From contig NZ_JAPDDP010000006.1 of assembly GCF_027587195.1 (NCBI RefSeq), positions 1 through 64,000 on the forward strand: DNA of 64,000 nt, written 5' to 3'. Of this stretch, positions 34,784 through 43,956 are shown in pieces. Source of the stretch: Solirubrobacter phytolaccae (GTDB lineage Bacteria; Actinomycetota; Thermoleophilia; Solirubrobacterales; Solirubrobacteraceae). Numbering within the stretch: position 1 is the first letter of the stretch; each line of letters starts with the position of its first letter. Below the pieces are notes generated by a model. That model saw only the letters and a list, made by a program, of their open reading frames with translations, did not search any database and was not told the origin of the DNA. Both the position numbers and the translations under genes were made by a program.

Positions 34784-36826
34784 ATGCCGGACATGCTCGA
34801 ACGACTCGGAAAGCTCTCCGCGGCGCGCCCCTGGCGCACGCTCTCCATCCTGCTCGCCTTCCTCGTGCTCGCCGGGGTGGTGGGAGGCCCGGTCGCCGGG
34901 CGGCTGAACGCGGACGGCGGGTTCACCGCGGGCTCCTCGGAGTCCAGCCGCGCCGACGGGCAGCTCGAGCGCGCGACCGGCGAGAGCGCCTCGGGTGAGA
35001 TCGTGCTGCTCGTCCGCGGCGGCGAGGCGGAGGCGCAATCCGCCGCGACCGAACTGGCGAGTGTCCCCGGGATCGCCCACAGCGACCCCGGTCCGGTGTC
35101 CGAGGACGGTGCGAGCCGGCTCGTGATCGGCACGCTGAAGGCCGGCACCGACGACGAGAGCATCGCCGAAGCGGCCATCGCGACCTTCGACGATCGCCGC
35201 GACGTCACCGTCGGCGGTGGCCCGGTCGCCGGGCACCAGATCGGCGAGACGGTCTCCGAGGACCTCGGGCGCGCCGAGATGCTCGCGTTCCCGCTGCTGC
35301 TGTTGCTGTCGCTGCTGTTCTTCCGCGGACGCGCCGCCGCGCTGCCGCTCATCGTCGGCATCACCACCGTGCTCGGCACCTTCCTCGTGCTGTCGGCCGT
35401 GAACCTCGTCTACAGCCTCAACGTCTTCGCGCTGAACCTGGTGATCGGGCTCGGGCTCGGCCTGGCGATCGACTACACGCTGTTCCTCGTCACCCGCTAC
35501 CGCGAGGAGCTGAGCAACGGCGCCGAGCCGCGCGCGGCGATCAAGACCACGATGCAGACCGCCGGACGCACCGTCGCCTTCTCGGCCGCGACCGTCGCCG
35601 CCGCACTCGCCACGCTGACGCTGTTCCCGCTCGGCTTCGCGCAGTCGATGGGCATCGCGGGCGCCTCCGTCGCGGTCGTCGCCGGCCTCGCCTCCCTCGC
35701 CGTCTCCCCCGCGCTGCTCGCGCTCTGGGGCACCAAGCTCGCCCGTCGCGAGAGCGCTTCCGGGCAGGACCGCTGGCACCGCTTCGCGCACGCCGTCATG
35801 CGCCGCCCGGGCATCATCGCCGCCGTCACCGCCGCGGTCATGCTCGCCGTCGCGCTGCCCGCCGCGGGCGTGAAGTGGACGCCGGTCGACGAGACGGCGA
35901 TCCCGAAGGACAAGAGCGCGCGGATCGTCTCCGACGCGATCGCGGCCGACTTCGGCGGCGCCGGCTCCACCCCCGTGACCGTCGCGGTCACCGCGCCCCC
36001 GTCGGACGCCACCGCGGTGAACGCCTTCGCGAGCCAAATCGGCGCCGAGGCCGTGTCGGTGAGCGACGACACCTGGCGCCTGACCGTCGACGTGCCCGGC
36101 GACCCGGCCGGCGCGGTCGCCCGCGACAAGGTCGAAGACATCCGGGCGCTGAGCCCGAGCTTCGACACCGCCGTCACCGGCCCCGCCGCCGCGTTCGTCG
36201 ACCAGCAGGCCGCGATCGGCTCCCGGCTCCTGCTCGCCATCCTTGCCCTGTGCGCGCTGACCTTCGGGCTGCTGTGGCTGATGACCGGCTCGGTCGTGCT
36301 GCCGCTGAAGGCGATCGTGATGAACGCGCTGACCGTCGGCGCGGCGCTCTCGCCGCTGATCTTCATCTACCAGGGCGGCCGCTTCGAGGACCTGCTCGGG
36401 TACACGTCCAACGGCGGCGTCGAGCCGACCGACTTCCTCGTCACCGCCGCGCTCGTGTTCGCGCTCTCCACCGACTACGGCGTGTTCCTGCTCGGCCGGA
36501 TCAAGGAGGCGCGGGACGCGGGCGAGAGCGAGCGCGAGGCGGTCGCGATCGGCATCGCGCGCACCGGCAAGGTCGTCACCGCCGCGGCGATCCTGCTTGC
36601 GGTCGCGATCGGCGCGTTCTCGACCAGCTCGATCCCGTTCATCCAGCAGATCGGCATCGCGGTCGCCGCGGGCGTCCTGATCGACGCGTTCATCGTCCGC
36701 AGCCTGCTCGTCCCGGCGCTGATGGCGCTGCTCGGCAAGTGGAACTGGTGGGCGCCGCGGCCGCTGCAGCGCCTGCACGACCGCGTCGGGATCAGCGAGA
36801 GCGGCCCCAAGGCCGCTGCCGCCTGA
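34784..36826 (+). CDS. MMPL-type RND transporter 1
   Basis: 680 residues from the ATG giving MPDMLERLGKLSAARPW; an ATG three codons later is equally possible, and the further upstream 34757 adds non-family residues. Two-fold RND architecture: TM1, an extracellular domain (about 45-160), five helices, then TM7, a second extracellular loop and five more helices. Proton-relay type segments GLGLAIDYTLFLVTRYREEL and ALSTDYGVFLLGRIKEA are clear. MMPL proteins export lipids or hydrophobic compounds. The histidine kinase starts 12 bp after its stop, so transporter and two-component pair form one operon. Confidence 0.9.
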   Translation: MPDMLERLGKLSAARPWRTLSILLAFLVLAGVVGGPVAGRLNADGGFTAGSSESSRADGQLERATGESASGEIVLLVRGGEAEAQSAATELASVPGIAHSDPGPVSEDGASRLVIGTLKAGTDDESIAEAAIATFDDRRDVTVGGGPVAGHQIGETVSEDLGRAEMLAFPLLLLLSLLFFRGRAAALPLIVGITTVLGTFLVLSAVNLVYSLNVFALNLVIGLGLGLAIDYTLFLVTRYREELSNGAEPRAAIKTTMQTAGRTVAFSAATVAAALATLTLFPLGFAQSMGIAGASVAVVAGLASLAVSPALLALWGTKLARRESASGQDRWHRFAHAVMRRPGIIAAVTAAVMLAVALPAAGVKWTPVDETAIPKDKSARIVSDAIAADFGGAGSTPVTVAVTAPPSDATAVNAFASQIGAEAVSVSDDTWRLTVDVPGDPAGAVARDKVEDIRALSPSFDTAVTGPAAAFVDQQAAIGSRLLLAILALCALTFGLLWLMTGSVVLPLKAIVMNALTVGAALSPLIFIYQGGRFEDLLGYTSNGGVEPTDFLVTAALVFALSTDYGVFLLGRIKEARDAGESEREAVAIGIARTGKVVTAAAILLAVAIGAFSTSSIPFIQQIGIAVAAGVLIDAFIVRSLLVPALMALLGKWNWWAPRPLQRLHDRVGISESGPKAAAA

Positions 36827-36838
36827 CAGGATCCGCAC

Positions 36839-37960
36839 GTGCACCCGACGCTGAAGCGCTGGCTCCCGGTCATCGTCCTGCCGCCCGTCCTGCTGGTGGA
36901 CGGGCTGCTGATGGAGAAGCCCGGCCAGCACGTGGACGCGCTCGGCGTCGTGGTCACGTACCTCGCCGTGCTGCCGCTGGTGTGGCGGGCCCAGCTGAAC
37001 TTCCTCATCATGGGCCCGCTGCTCGCGGCGGGCGTCGCCGGGATCATGTTCCTGTACATCCCGGGGAACACGGTCGTCGCGATCCCGGCCTGGGCCCTGT
37101 ACGAGCTGGCCAGCCAGCACGGCCGGCGGCAGACGATCATCGCCGCGGCCCTGCTCCCGCCGCTCGTCCTGGCCTCGATCGTCCCGATCGAGCACGAGCT
37201 GGAGACGATCGTGTCCCTGACGCTGAAGAACATCGCGCTCTGCGAGCTCGCGCTGGCCATCGGCTACGTCGTCTGGAACAACCGCCAGGCCGCCGAGCGC
37301 GAGGTCGCCGCGCACGAGGCCGAGGCGGACGCGCGGCTCGGCGAGGAGCGGCTGCGGATCGCGCGCGAGGTCCACGACGTGGTCGCGCACGCGATGGTCG
37401 CCATCAACGTCCAGTCCGGCGTCGCCGCGCACCTGCTCGACCAGGACACCGAGCAGGCCCGCGAGGCGCTGCTGCAGATCAAGCGCACGAGCGGCGAGGC
37501 GCTCAACGACCTGCGGGCGACGCTCGGCGTGCTGCGCGACCCCGACCAGGCGGCGCCGGTCGGCCCGGCCATGGGGCTCGACGACCTCGACGGCGTCGCC
37601 ACGCAGCTGCGCGCGGCGGGCGTGGAGGTGACGGTCGACGTCGAGGGCGTCGAGTGGGTGCCGACACCGGTCGGCTCGGCGAGCTACAGGATCGTGCAGG
37701 AGGCGCTGACGAACGTGCTCCGGCACGCGCGCGCCTCCCGCGCCGCGGTGGTGGTGCGCGCCAACGACGCGACGGTGACGATCGTGGTCACCGACGACGG
37801 GTCGGGCACCGGGTCCGGCGGCGGCGCGGGCGCAGGCGTGCGGGGGATGCGCGAGCGGGCGACGGCGCTCGGCGGCGTGCTGGCCGCAGGCCCGATGGCC
37901 GACGGCGGCTGGCGCGTCGAGGCGGCGCTGCCGCTGCAGCGCGCGCGGACGGCGTCGTGA
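36839..37960 (+). CDS. NarL-family sensor histidine kinase
   Basis: 373 residues from GTG. Residues 1-145 hold four or five membrane helices with hardly any extracellular loop, so the signal is probably sensed in the membrane. The HisKA_3 dimerisation motif RLRIAREVHDVVAHAMVAINVQSG contains the phospho-accepting His. The HATPase segment has EALTNVLRHARAS (N box) and VTDDGSGTGSGGGAGAGVRGMRERATALGG (G box). It is an intramembrane-type kinase as often linked to envelope stress or adjacent transporters. The stop overlaps the response regulator start (GTGA). Confidence 0.9.
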   Translation: MHPTLKRWLPVIVLPPVLLVDGLLMEKPGQHVDALGVVVTYLAVLPLVWRAQLNFLIMGPLLAAGVAGIMFLYIPGNTVVAIPAWALYELASQHGRRQTIIAAALLPPLVLASIVPIEHELETIVSLTLKNIALCELALAIGYVVWNNRQAAEREVAAHEAEADARLGEERLRIAREVHDVVAHAMVAINVQSGVAAHLLDQDTEQAREALLQIKRTSGEALNDLRATLGVLRDPDQAAPVGPAMGLDDLDGVATQLRAAGVEVTVDVEGVEWVPTPVGSASYRIVQEALTNVLRHARASRAAVVVRANDATVTIVVTDDGSGTGSGGGAGAGVRGMRERATALGGVLAAGPMADGGWRVEAALPLQRARTAS

Positions 37961-38622
37961 CCCGCGTCCTGCTCGCCGACGACCAAGGCCTCGTGCGCGC
38001 CGGCTTCCGCGCGCTGCTCGCCTCGCAGGCGGACATCGACGTGGTCGGCGAGGCCGCGCACGGCGCGGAGGCGGTGTCGCTCGCCCGCGCGGAGCGGCCC
38101 GACATCGTGCTGATGGACGTGCGGATGCCGCAGATGGACGGGCTCGAGGCGACGCAGCGGATCACCGCCGACCCCAAGCTGGCCGGCACCCGCGTGATCG
38201 TGCTGACGACGTTCGAGCTCGACGAGTACGTGTTCGGCGCGCTGCGGGCGGGCGCTTCCGGGTTCCTGCTCAAGGACATCGACCCGCCCGACCTGCTCGC
38301 GGCGGTACGGATCGTGGCCGGCGGCGACGCGCTGCTCGCGCCCCGCCTCACCCGCCGCCTGATCGAGGCGTTCGTCGCGCAGGAGCAGACGGCGGTCACC
38401 GAGGGCGACGAGCTGGCCGAGCTGACGCCGCGCGAGCGCGAGGTGCTCACGCTGGTCGGCCGCGGGCTGTCGAACGCGGAGATCGCGTCCGAGCTCGTCC
38501 TCTCCCCGCTGACCGCCAAGACCCACGTCGCGCGGCTGTTCCAGAAGCTCGACGCGCGCGACCGGGCCCAACTCGTGGTCGTCGCCTACGAGTCGGGCCT
38601 GGTCATCCCTGGGACGAGCTAG
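37957..38622 (+). CDS. NarL/LuxR-family response regulator
   Basis: 221 residues from a GTG overlapping the kinase stop by 4 bp. Receiver domain: VLLADDQGLVRAG with the acidic pair, phospho-acceptor Asp in DIVLMDVRMPQMDG, and Lys in FLLKDIDPPDL. The C-terminal LuxR-type helix-turn-helix is LTPREREVLTLVGRGLSNAEIASELVLSPLTAKTHVARLFQKL. Partner of the preceding kinase; the likely target is the MMPL operon itself. Its stop overlaps that of the convergent anti-sigma-like gene by 4 bp. Confidence 0.92.
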   Translation: MTRVLLADDQGLVRAGFRALLASQADIDVVGEAAHGAEAVSLARAERPDIVLMDVRMPQMDGLEATQRITADPKLAGTRVIVLTTFELDEYVFGALRAGASGFLLKDIDPPDLLAAVRIVAGGDALLAPRLTRRLIEAFVAQEQTAVTEGDELAELTPREREVLTLVGRGLSNAEIASELVLSPLTAKTHVARLFQKLDARDRAQLVVVAYESGLVIPGTS

Positions 38623-39527
38623 CAGCCCAGGGCGTCCTTGTAGGACTCCTCGACGCTGAGCACCTTGCCGCCGACGACGGTGCCGTCGCCCGCGAGCGCG
38701 TCGACGTACTGCCCGAGCACCTCGTGGTAGTGGCCCTGCTTGGCCATCTCCGCCAGCACCGCCGACTGCTGGACCTTGCGCAGCTCGACGACGGCCTCGG
38801 CGCGCTCCTTCTCGCCACCCTCGACCCAGAGCTTGATCCACCCGCACGCCACCTCGGCGACGACGGCCGCGCCGAGCTGGTAGCGGTCACGAGGCGCGCC
38901 GCTGAAATCCAGCGCCGTGCGGTCGAAGCCCGGGGGCGGGTTCATGTCCTCGAGCATCGCGTCGACGACCTTGTCGCTCTCGGACGGCTGCACCACGCTC
39001 GCCGGCATCGCCGCGAGCCACTCGTCCACGGAGACGGAGCGCAGCTCGGCGCGGGCCTCCGCGGACGCCTCGCCGCGCAGCTCCAGCGCGTAGCCGTCCT
39101 GCTCCCAGGCGAGGATGCCGTCCTTCTGGGGCTGGGGATCGCCCTTGCGCCAGGAGAGCTGGACGGTGCGGGCGCCGTCCGTGAAGTCCATCTCGCCCAT
39201 GCCGACGTCGAACTGGTCGGCGCGCGTGACCTTCCAGTCGCCGACGAGCAGCCGCGGCACGGACTCCGCGACGCGCACGAGCTCCGCCGCCCACGCGCGG
39301 TCGTCGCGGCCGCCGCCGGGCAGCAGGAGCAGGAACGCGGTGAGCGCGGAAGCGACCAGCGCGCCGGCGAGCGGGATGAGCCGCCGCCGGGGCGGCGTGG
39401 GGCGCCGGCGGACCGGGCGCGCGAGGATCGACTCCCGCAGCTCGGCCTCGAAGGTGTCCAGCGGGAGCGCCGCGAGCTCGGAGTCGGTGATCGGGTCCGC
39501 GCGGCGAAGCGTGTCGTCGAGGCTCAT
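38619..39527 (-). CDS. Anti-sigma-like membrane protein (CU044_5270-like)
   Basis: 302 residues. The N-terminal 60 residues are cytosolic and polar, followed by an Arg/Pro-rich stretch and one membrane helix (LIPLAGALVASALTAFLLLLP, about 64-84). The rest is extracytoplasmic (DRAWAAELVRVAESVPRLLVGDWKV ...). This single-pass form, translated from an ATG that overlaps the ECF sigma stop by 4 bp, is typical of sigma-factor partner proteins of the CU044_5270 group. No HxxxCxxC zinc motif is present. Likely controls the sigma factor in response to an envelope signal. Confidence 0.78.
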   Translation of the reverse strand: MSLDDTLRRADPITDSELAALPLDTFEAELRESILARPVRRRPTPPRRRLIPLAGALVASALTAFLLLLPGGGRDDRAWAAELVRVAESVPRLLVGDWKVTRADQFDVGMGEMDFTDGARTVQLSWRKGDPQPQKDGILAWEQDGYALELRGEASAEARAELRSVSVDEWLAAMPASVVQPSESDKVVDAMLEDMNPPPGFDRTALDFSGAPRDRYQLGAAVVAEVACGWIKLWVEGGEKERAEAVVELRKVQQSAVLAEMAKQGHYHEVLGQYVDALAGDGTVVGGKVLSVEESYKDALGC

Positions 39528-40087
39528 GCGACGGTCTCCTGCGCGATCGAACGGACGGTGGCTGGGTCGCCCTCCCAGCCCAGGGCGGTCAGCTCGGCGC
39601 GCAGCCGGCGGCGCGCCCGGTGCAGGCGACTGCGGACCGTGACCGCGAGGGTGCCCGTGGCGACGGCGATCTCGCTCGGCGTGAGCCCTTCCCAGCCCGC
39701 GAGCAGCAGCAGCTCGCGGTCGTCCTCGGTGAGCCGGGCCAGCGCGCGCCGGACGACGTCGTCCTCCGGTTCGGCGGGCATGGTCACGGCGAGCTCGGCG
39801 GCCAGCCGGTCGGCCAGGCCCGTGCGGCGGCGCTCGCCGCGACGCTGGTTGGCGAGTACCCGGCGCGCGACGCCGAGCAGCCACGCGCGCGCGGCCTCGC
39901 CCTCGGGCACGTCGCCCAGCTTGCGCCAGGCGACCAGGAAGGTCTCGGCGACGACGTCGGCCGCGTCGGCCGGCTCGTCGACGCGCCGCAACGCGTAGCC
40001 GAGCACCAGACGCCGGTGGGTGTCGAAGAGCGCCCGGAAGCGGCGCTCGGCGTGTGATCGCTCCATCAGCCCGGAGATGTCCGTCAC
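39524..40087 (-). CDS. ECF RNA polymerase sigma factor
   Basis: 187 residues. Region 2: FRALFDTHRRLVLGYALRRVDEPADAADVVAETFLVAWRKLGDVP; linker with WLLGVARRVLANQRR; region 4: LTEDDRELLLLAGWEGLTPSEIAVATGTLAVTVRSRLHRARRRLRAEL. Complete and normal length for a group-4 sigma factor. It is translationally coupled to the membrane protein that follows. Regulon unknown. Confidence 0.93.
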   Translation of the reverse strand: MTDISGLMERSHAERRFRALFDTHRRLVLGYALRRVDEPADAADVVAETFLVAWRKLGDVPEGEAARAWLLGVARRVLANQRRGERRRTGLADRLAAELAVTMPAEPEDDVVRRALARLTEDDRELLLLAGWEGLTPSEIAVATGTLAVTVRSRLHRARRRLRAELTALGWEGDPATVRSIAQETVA

Positions 40088-40100
40088 GGGCGTGAGCGTT

Positions 40101-40130
40101 GCATGCGGGCGCCCGAAGGCGCCCGCATGC
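40101..40130 (-). terminator. Strong hairpin terminator
   Basis: GCATGCGGGCGCC-CGAA-GGCGCCCGCATGC, a perfect 13-bp stem with a CGAA tetraloop. It lies 11 bp downstream of the stop of the large secreted DUF1080 gene on the same strand, and 13 bp upstream of the ECF sigma start, so it may also insulate the sigma operon. Confidence 0.75.
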
Positions 40131-40141
40131 GGATCACTGCG

Positions 40142-40543
40142 CTACGGGGTGGTCGTCGACAGCGTGAACGTCAACGTCTTGCTGTACTGGCCGGTCCGCA
40201 GGCCGTCGGTCTTGGCGACCGGCTGCTTGAAGTCGACCGTGACCTCGCTGCCCGAGACCGGGTCGGCGAAGCTCTTCAGCGTGAGCGGGCTGCCCGAGAG
40301 CGCCGCGAAGGCGCCGGTCGCGGCCTTGACCTGCAGCGGCTGCGGCAGGGCGTGGGTGCCGTTGACGAGCTTGCCCACGTTGGTCGTGCCCGGGTCCACG
40401 ACGGTCAGCGCGGCTTCGCCGGCGGTGCTGGTCACCGTGGCGATCGTGCTGGCCGTGTAGTCGCGATCGACGCCCGGGATGAACGTGCCGAGCGAGGACT
40501 GGCCGCCGCTGAGCGAGACCGCGAGCGTCGCCGGGACGCTGCC
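40142..40543 (-). other. C-terminal LSTT-type domain, copy C (in DUF1080 giant)
   Basis: Encodes the last 133 residues. VPATLAVSL, FIPGVDRDYTAST, STAGEAALTVVD, KLVNG, LPQPLQV, PLTLKSF, DFKQPV, TDGLRTGQYSKTL and the terminal [10 protein letters not shown] are all present; longest of the four copies. Confidence 0.85.
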
Positions 40544-43500
40544 CACGAGGTCGTGGTTGGTCTGCGACGTGGTCGCCTTGATCGTGACCGTCTTGGTCCC
40601 GATCTCGGAGACGTTGCCCGCGGCGTCCGTGGCGCGGTACTCGATCACGTGCTCGCCCTTCGCGGACACCGTGACCGGCGACGTGTACGCCGTCCAGGCG
40701 CCGCCGTTGACGCGGTACTCGATGCCGATCGTGCCCGGCTTGTCGTCCTGGGCCGCGAGCGTCAGCGTCACCGCGCGATCGTAGGTGCCGTCCGCGCCCG
40801 GCGTGGCCGGGTCGAGCGTGCTCGTGATCGTCGGCTTGACGTTGTCGATCAGGCCTTCCTTGATCCGGATGTTCCGGTACCAGACGTTGTCGCCGTCACC
40901 GTGGTTCTGGAGGCCGATGTAGCCCGCCAGGTCCCGCGCCGCGTTCGTGACCGTGTAGTCGTTCACGACGACGTCGTTGAGGATGACCTTGATGTTGTCG
41001 CCCTGGACGAGCAGCTCGTACGTGTTCCACTGGCCGAGCGGCTTGAGCGCCGTCAGGACCTTCGCACGGTCGGCACCCTGGATGCCGTAGATCGAGCCGG
41101 TCAGGTGGACCAGGTCGTCGGTCTCGTCCATCTGGATCTCGTAGCCGTTGTCGACCGCGACCCACGGGTCGTTGTTCGGGTTCGGGAAGCCGACGAAGAC
41201 GCCACCGTTGGAGTCGTCGTTGAGCTTCCAGTCCAGCTTGAGGCTGTAGTTCGTGAACTGCTTGGGCGTGTACCAGTTCAGGCCGAGGCCACCGACGCTC
41301 TTGATCGAGCAGTCGTCGACGCGGCCGAACGAGCCCGGGCCGGCCAGACGCCACTTGGTCAGCGACTCGAGCGTGCCGTCGAACAGGCCGACGTAGCCCG
41401 GCTCGAGCGTCGCCGGAGCGCAGATGTCCTTCGACTCGCCGAGCTTCAGCGCGTCGAAGTTGACGTTGCCGTCCGTGCCCGACTCGAACACGAACTTGAT
41501 CTGGTTGACGCCCTTCGTCAGCGCCAGGCTCTTGGTGCTGAAGGCCCACGCCTTCCAGTCCGTGGTGGACGTGGTCGGGAAGACCCAGTTCGGCTGCTTG
41601 ACGTTGTTGACGTACAGCGCGACCGACTTGTCCTTGGTGGACGGGTTCGGGCCGTTCGCGTAGCGCACGTTCACCGGGAAGGTGCCGTCCGCGTCAGCGG
41701 TGACCTGGAACGTCATCGACGCGTTGGTGTTGCTGAAGCCGCCGACGAAGCCCGAGCCGGAGTAGCCCGAGTGCTCGGTGGCGACGGACGCGCCGCCGGC
41801 GAGCACGGCCTCCTCGGCCTCGTAGTAGCCGGTCTGGGTCGGCGTCGCCGTGTAGCCCGGCAGCGAGTTGAGCGTGTACCACGCCTCGGTGTTCCACAGC
41901 TCCTCACCGGTGGCGGAGGCGAACGGACGCTGCGAGCGCACGTGCACGACGCGGCCCGGCTTGAGGCCGTCGACGTGGATCGTGACGGTCTTCTTGTCCT
42001 CGGAGATCGAGGCGTCCTTGACGAGCAGGCTCTCCTCGTCGACCTTCGGCCCGCCGTACTGCGACGTCGGGATGTAGCGCCACTGCTTGAACTTGTAGGC
42101 GTTGGCGAGCTTCGCGACCGCGGCGTCGCCGACCGGCTGCGTGTAGATGATCTTGAAGCCGCCCTCGATCACTTCCATCGTCTTCATGTCGAAGACGTTC
42201 TTGCCGTTCGGGGTCAGCTTCTGCAGGCCGTAGCGGAGCTTGCTGTCCTCGCCCCAGTTGCCGCCCTCACCGGTGCCGCCGACGTAGATCGCGCCGTCCG
42301 GGCCGATGATCGTGCGGTTGACGCCGACCTCGAGGCCCGCGGAGTGGCGGAAGACCGCACCCTGGAACTCGCCGTCGACCTTCTCGAGGAAGCCGCGCTG
42401 CAGGCCGCCGTACGTGACGTCGCCCCACAGCATCTGGCCCTTGAACTCGCCGTCCTTGATCAGGACGGGGTTCGAGGGGGAGTTGGCGATCTCGTTGTGC
42501 GGCATCCACAGCACGGGCTGCGTGACCGGCTGGTCGTCGAACGGGCCGCGGCCACCACCGGCGAAGTTGGTGTAGTGGTTGAAGAAGCGGCCCTGCTTGA
42601 TCTGGACCATCTTGTTCGCCGGCAGCCAGGCACCCTGGTTGTCGTTGACGAAGATGCCGCCCTCGGGGCCGAAGCCGATGCCGTTCGGCGTGCGCAGGCC
42701 ACCGGCGACGGTGGACACCTGCCACGTCTTGCGGTCGATCTTGATCGCGGTGCCCGGCGTGACGCCCGGCTGCGGATCGGTCGTCGCGCCACCGTTGTTG
42801 ATGGCGACGGAGCGGGCGACGTAGAAGTAGTCGTCGTCGTGGATCAGGCCGAAGGCGAACTCGTGGAAGTTGCCGCCGTTGGGCCAGGACGCGAGACGCT
42901 TGTGCTCGCGCAGGCCGTCGCCGTTCTCGTCGGGCGTGAGCTCGGTGAGCCCCTCGCGCTCGGAGACGTACCAGCGGCCGTCGATGATCTGGATGCCCAT
43001 CGCGTTCTTCAGGCCGCCGGCGACCTTGGTGTAGGTCACCTGGTCCTTGGTCGTCGCACCCTGGACGTGATCGAGGACGTAGACCTCGCTGGACTCCGGG
43101 TTCGGCACCCAGCCGCCCGAGGAGACGTCACCCGTGGTCGTCATGACCATGCGGCCGTCCGGCAGGAAGTCCATGCCGGAGACCTTCGGCTGGAAGGCCG
43201 TGGGGCGGATGTCGGTCAGGTCGTAGTTCGGGTTGACCGTGTCCAGGCGGAGGCCGTCGCCGGCCGTGTCCGTCGCGCCCTCGCAGTACTTGCTGCCGGG
43301 GGCGACGACGCGCACGACGCTCGCCTCGGTCGACAGGACCGAGCTCGGGACGACGACGAACGAGCTCGAGCCCGGCGTCTTCCACTCGAGCTTGAGGATC
43401 TGCTCGTTGACGCCGTCGACGTACTTGATGAGCAGCTTCTTGACGCCGGCGGTCAGCGTCGCGGCGCCTTCCTTGGTGGTCGACGAGTGCATGCCGTCGT

Positions 43501-43867
43501 TGTTGACGACCTCGTTGCCGTCGAGCCACAGGACGGAGCCGTCATCGCTGGTGAGGCGGAAGGTGTACTCGCCCGCGGTCGCGATGGTGAGGTTCGCGAG
43601 GACCTCGGTCTGGAAGTTGTCGATGGCCCCGAACTCGGACGTCTGCGTCCAGTCGATGGTCTGCATCAACTTGTCGACGTTCGGCGTCTGGCCGCTCTTG
43701 AGCGTGCACGTGCCGTTCGGCGCGCTGGGGAACTGGTACGTGCGCATCGTCACGCCCGGCTCCTGCGGCGGCAGATCCTGCGCAACCGCCGATCCTGCGA
43801 ACGCGCCGAGCGCGCCCGTCACCACGACGGCAACTACACCGACGCGGCCCCTCCAACTAGCGGACAA
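40142..43867 (-). CDS. Secreted multi-domain sugar-related protein: PA14, dehydrogenase-like propeller, CBM, DUF1080, C-terminal LSTT-type domain
   Basis: 1241 residues. I place the start at the TTG after GGAGGAGGACG, giving signal peptide MSASWRGRVGVVAVVVTGALGAFAGSAVA; the upstream ATG at 43888 contains that ribosome-binding site. Order: PA14-like lectin domain (about 30-160; FRLTSDDGSVLWLDGNEVVNN); sorbosone/glucose-dehydrogenase-like beta propeller (about 190-600; GMDFLPDGRMVMTT, FAFGLIHDDDYFYVARS, VNRTIIGPDGAIYVGG); CBM6/35-like module (about 670-800; YYEAEEAVLAGGA); DUF1080 3-keto-disaccharide-hydrolase/laminin-G-like domain (about 815-1000; NGGVFVGFPNPNNDP); Ig-like OmpL47-type region; then the LSTT-type C-terminal domain. 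Probably surface-held and acting on oligosaccharides. Single gene with its own hairpin terminator. Confidence 0.88.
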   Translation of the reverse strand: MSASWRGRVGVVAVVVTGALGAFAGSAVAQDLPPQEPGVTMRTYQFPSAPNGTCTLKSGQTPNVDKLMQTIDWTQTSEFGAIDNFQTEVLANLTIATAGEYTFRLTSDDGSVLWLDGNEVVNNDGMHSSTTKEGAATLTAGVKKLLIKYVDGVNEQILKLEWKTPGSSSFVVVPSSVLSTEASVVRVVAPGSKYCEGATDTAGDGLRLDTVNPNYDLTDIRPTAFQPKVSGMDFLPDGRMVMTTTGDVSSGGWVPNPESSEVYVLDHVQGATTKDQVTYTKVAGGLKNAMGIQIIDGRWYVSEREGLTELTPDENGDGLREHKRLASWPNGGNFHEFAFGLIHDDDYFYVARSVAINNGGATTDPQPGVTPGTAIKIDRKTWQVSTVAGGLRTPNGIGFGPEGGIFVNDNQGAWLPANKMVQIKQGRFFNHYTNFAGGGRGPFDDQPVTQPVLWMPHNEIANSPSNPVLIKDGEFKGQMLWGDVTYGGLQRGFLEKVDGEFQGAVFRHSAGLEVGVNRTIIGPDGAIYVGGTGEGGNWGEDSKLRYGLQKLTPNGKNVFDMKTMEVIEGGFKIIYTQPVGDAAVAKLANAYKFKQWRYIPTSQYGGPKVDEESLLVKDASISEDKKTVTIHVDGLKPGRVVHVRSQRPFASATGEELWNTEAWYTLNSLPGYTATPTQTGYYEAEEAVLAGGASVATEHSGYSGSGFVGGFSNTNASMTFQVTADADGTFPVNVRYANGPNPSTKDKSVALYVNNVKQPNWVFPTTSTTDWKAWAFSTKSLALTKGVNQIKFVFESGTDGNVNFDALKLGESKDICAPATLEPGYVGLFDGTLESLTKWRLAGPGSFGRVDDCSIKSVGGLGLNWYTPKQFTNYSLKLDWKLNDDSNGGVFVGFPNPNNDPWVAVDNGYEIQMDETDDLVHLTGSIYGIQGADRAKVLTALKPLGQWNTYELLVQGDNIKVILNDVVVNDYTVTNAARDLAGYIGLQNHGDGDNVWYRNIRIKEGLIDNVKPTITSTLDPATPGADGTYDRAVTLTLAAQDDKPGTIGIEYRVNGGAWTAYTSPVTVSAKGEHVIEYRATDAAGNVSEIGTKTVTIKATTSQTNHDLVGSVPATLAVSLSGGQSSLGTFIPGVDRDYTASTIATVTSTAGEAALTVVDPGTTNVGKLVNGTHALPQPLQVKAATGAFAALSGSPLTLKSFADPVSGSEVTVDFKQPVAKTDGLRTGQYSKTLTFTLSTTTP

Positions 43868-43884
43868 ACGTCCTCCTCCTGGAT

Positions 43885-43928
43885 GCAAAATGAAACCTGG
43901 TCATTGACGGTACAAAGGTTTCGTTTGC
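43885..43928. promoter_or_regulatory. Imperfect inverted repeat upstream of the DUF1080 giant
   Basis: Arms GCAAAATGAAACCT and AGGTTTCGTTTGC are near-perfect inverted copies around a 17-base centre (GGTCATTGACGGTACAA). It is AT-rich compared with the surroundings and ends 18 bp upstream of the TTG start on the minus strand. Reads as a promoter/operator region for the secreted sugar protein; the cognate regulator is not evident. Confidence 0.5.
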
Positions 43929-43956
43929 AACTGAAGAGCTTTTGTCAGGTGATCGG

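Noticed and set aside
33215-37726. 1503-residue minus-strand frame across the calcium-repeat, MMPL and kinase genes
   Set aside because: Spans three well-supported genes on the other strand and shows only Arg/Asp/Gly-rich noise.
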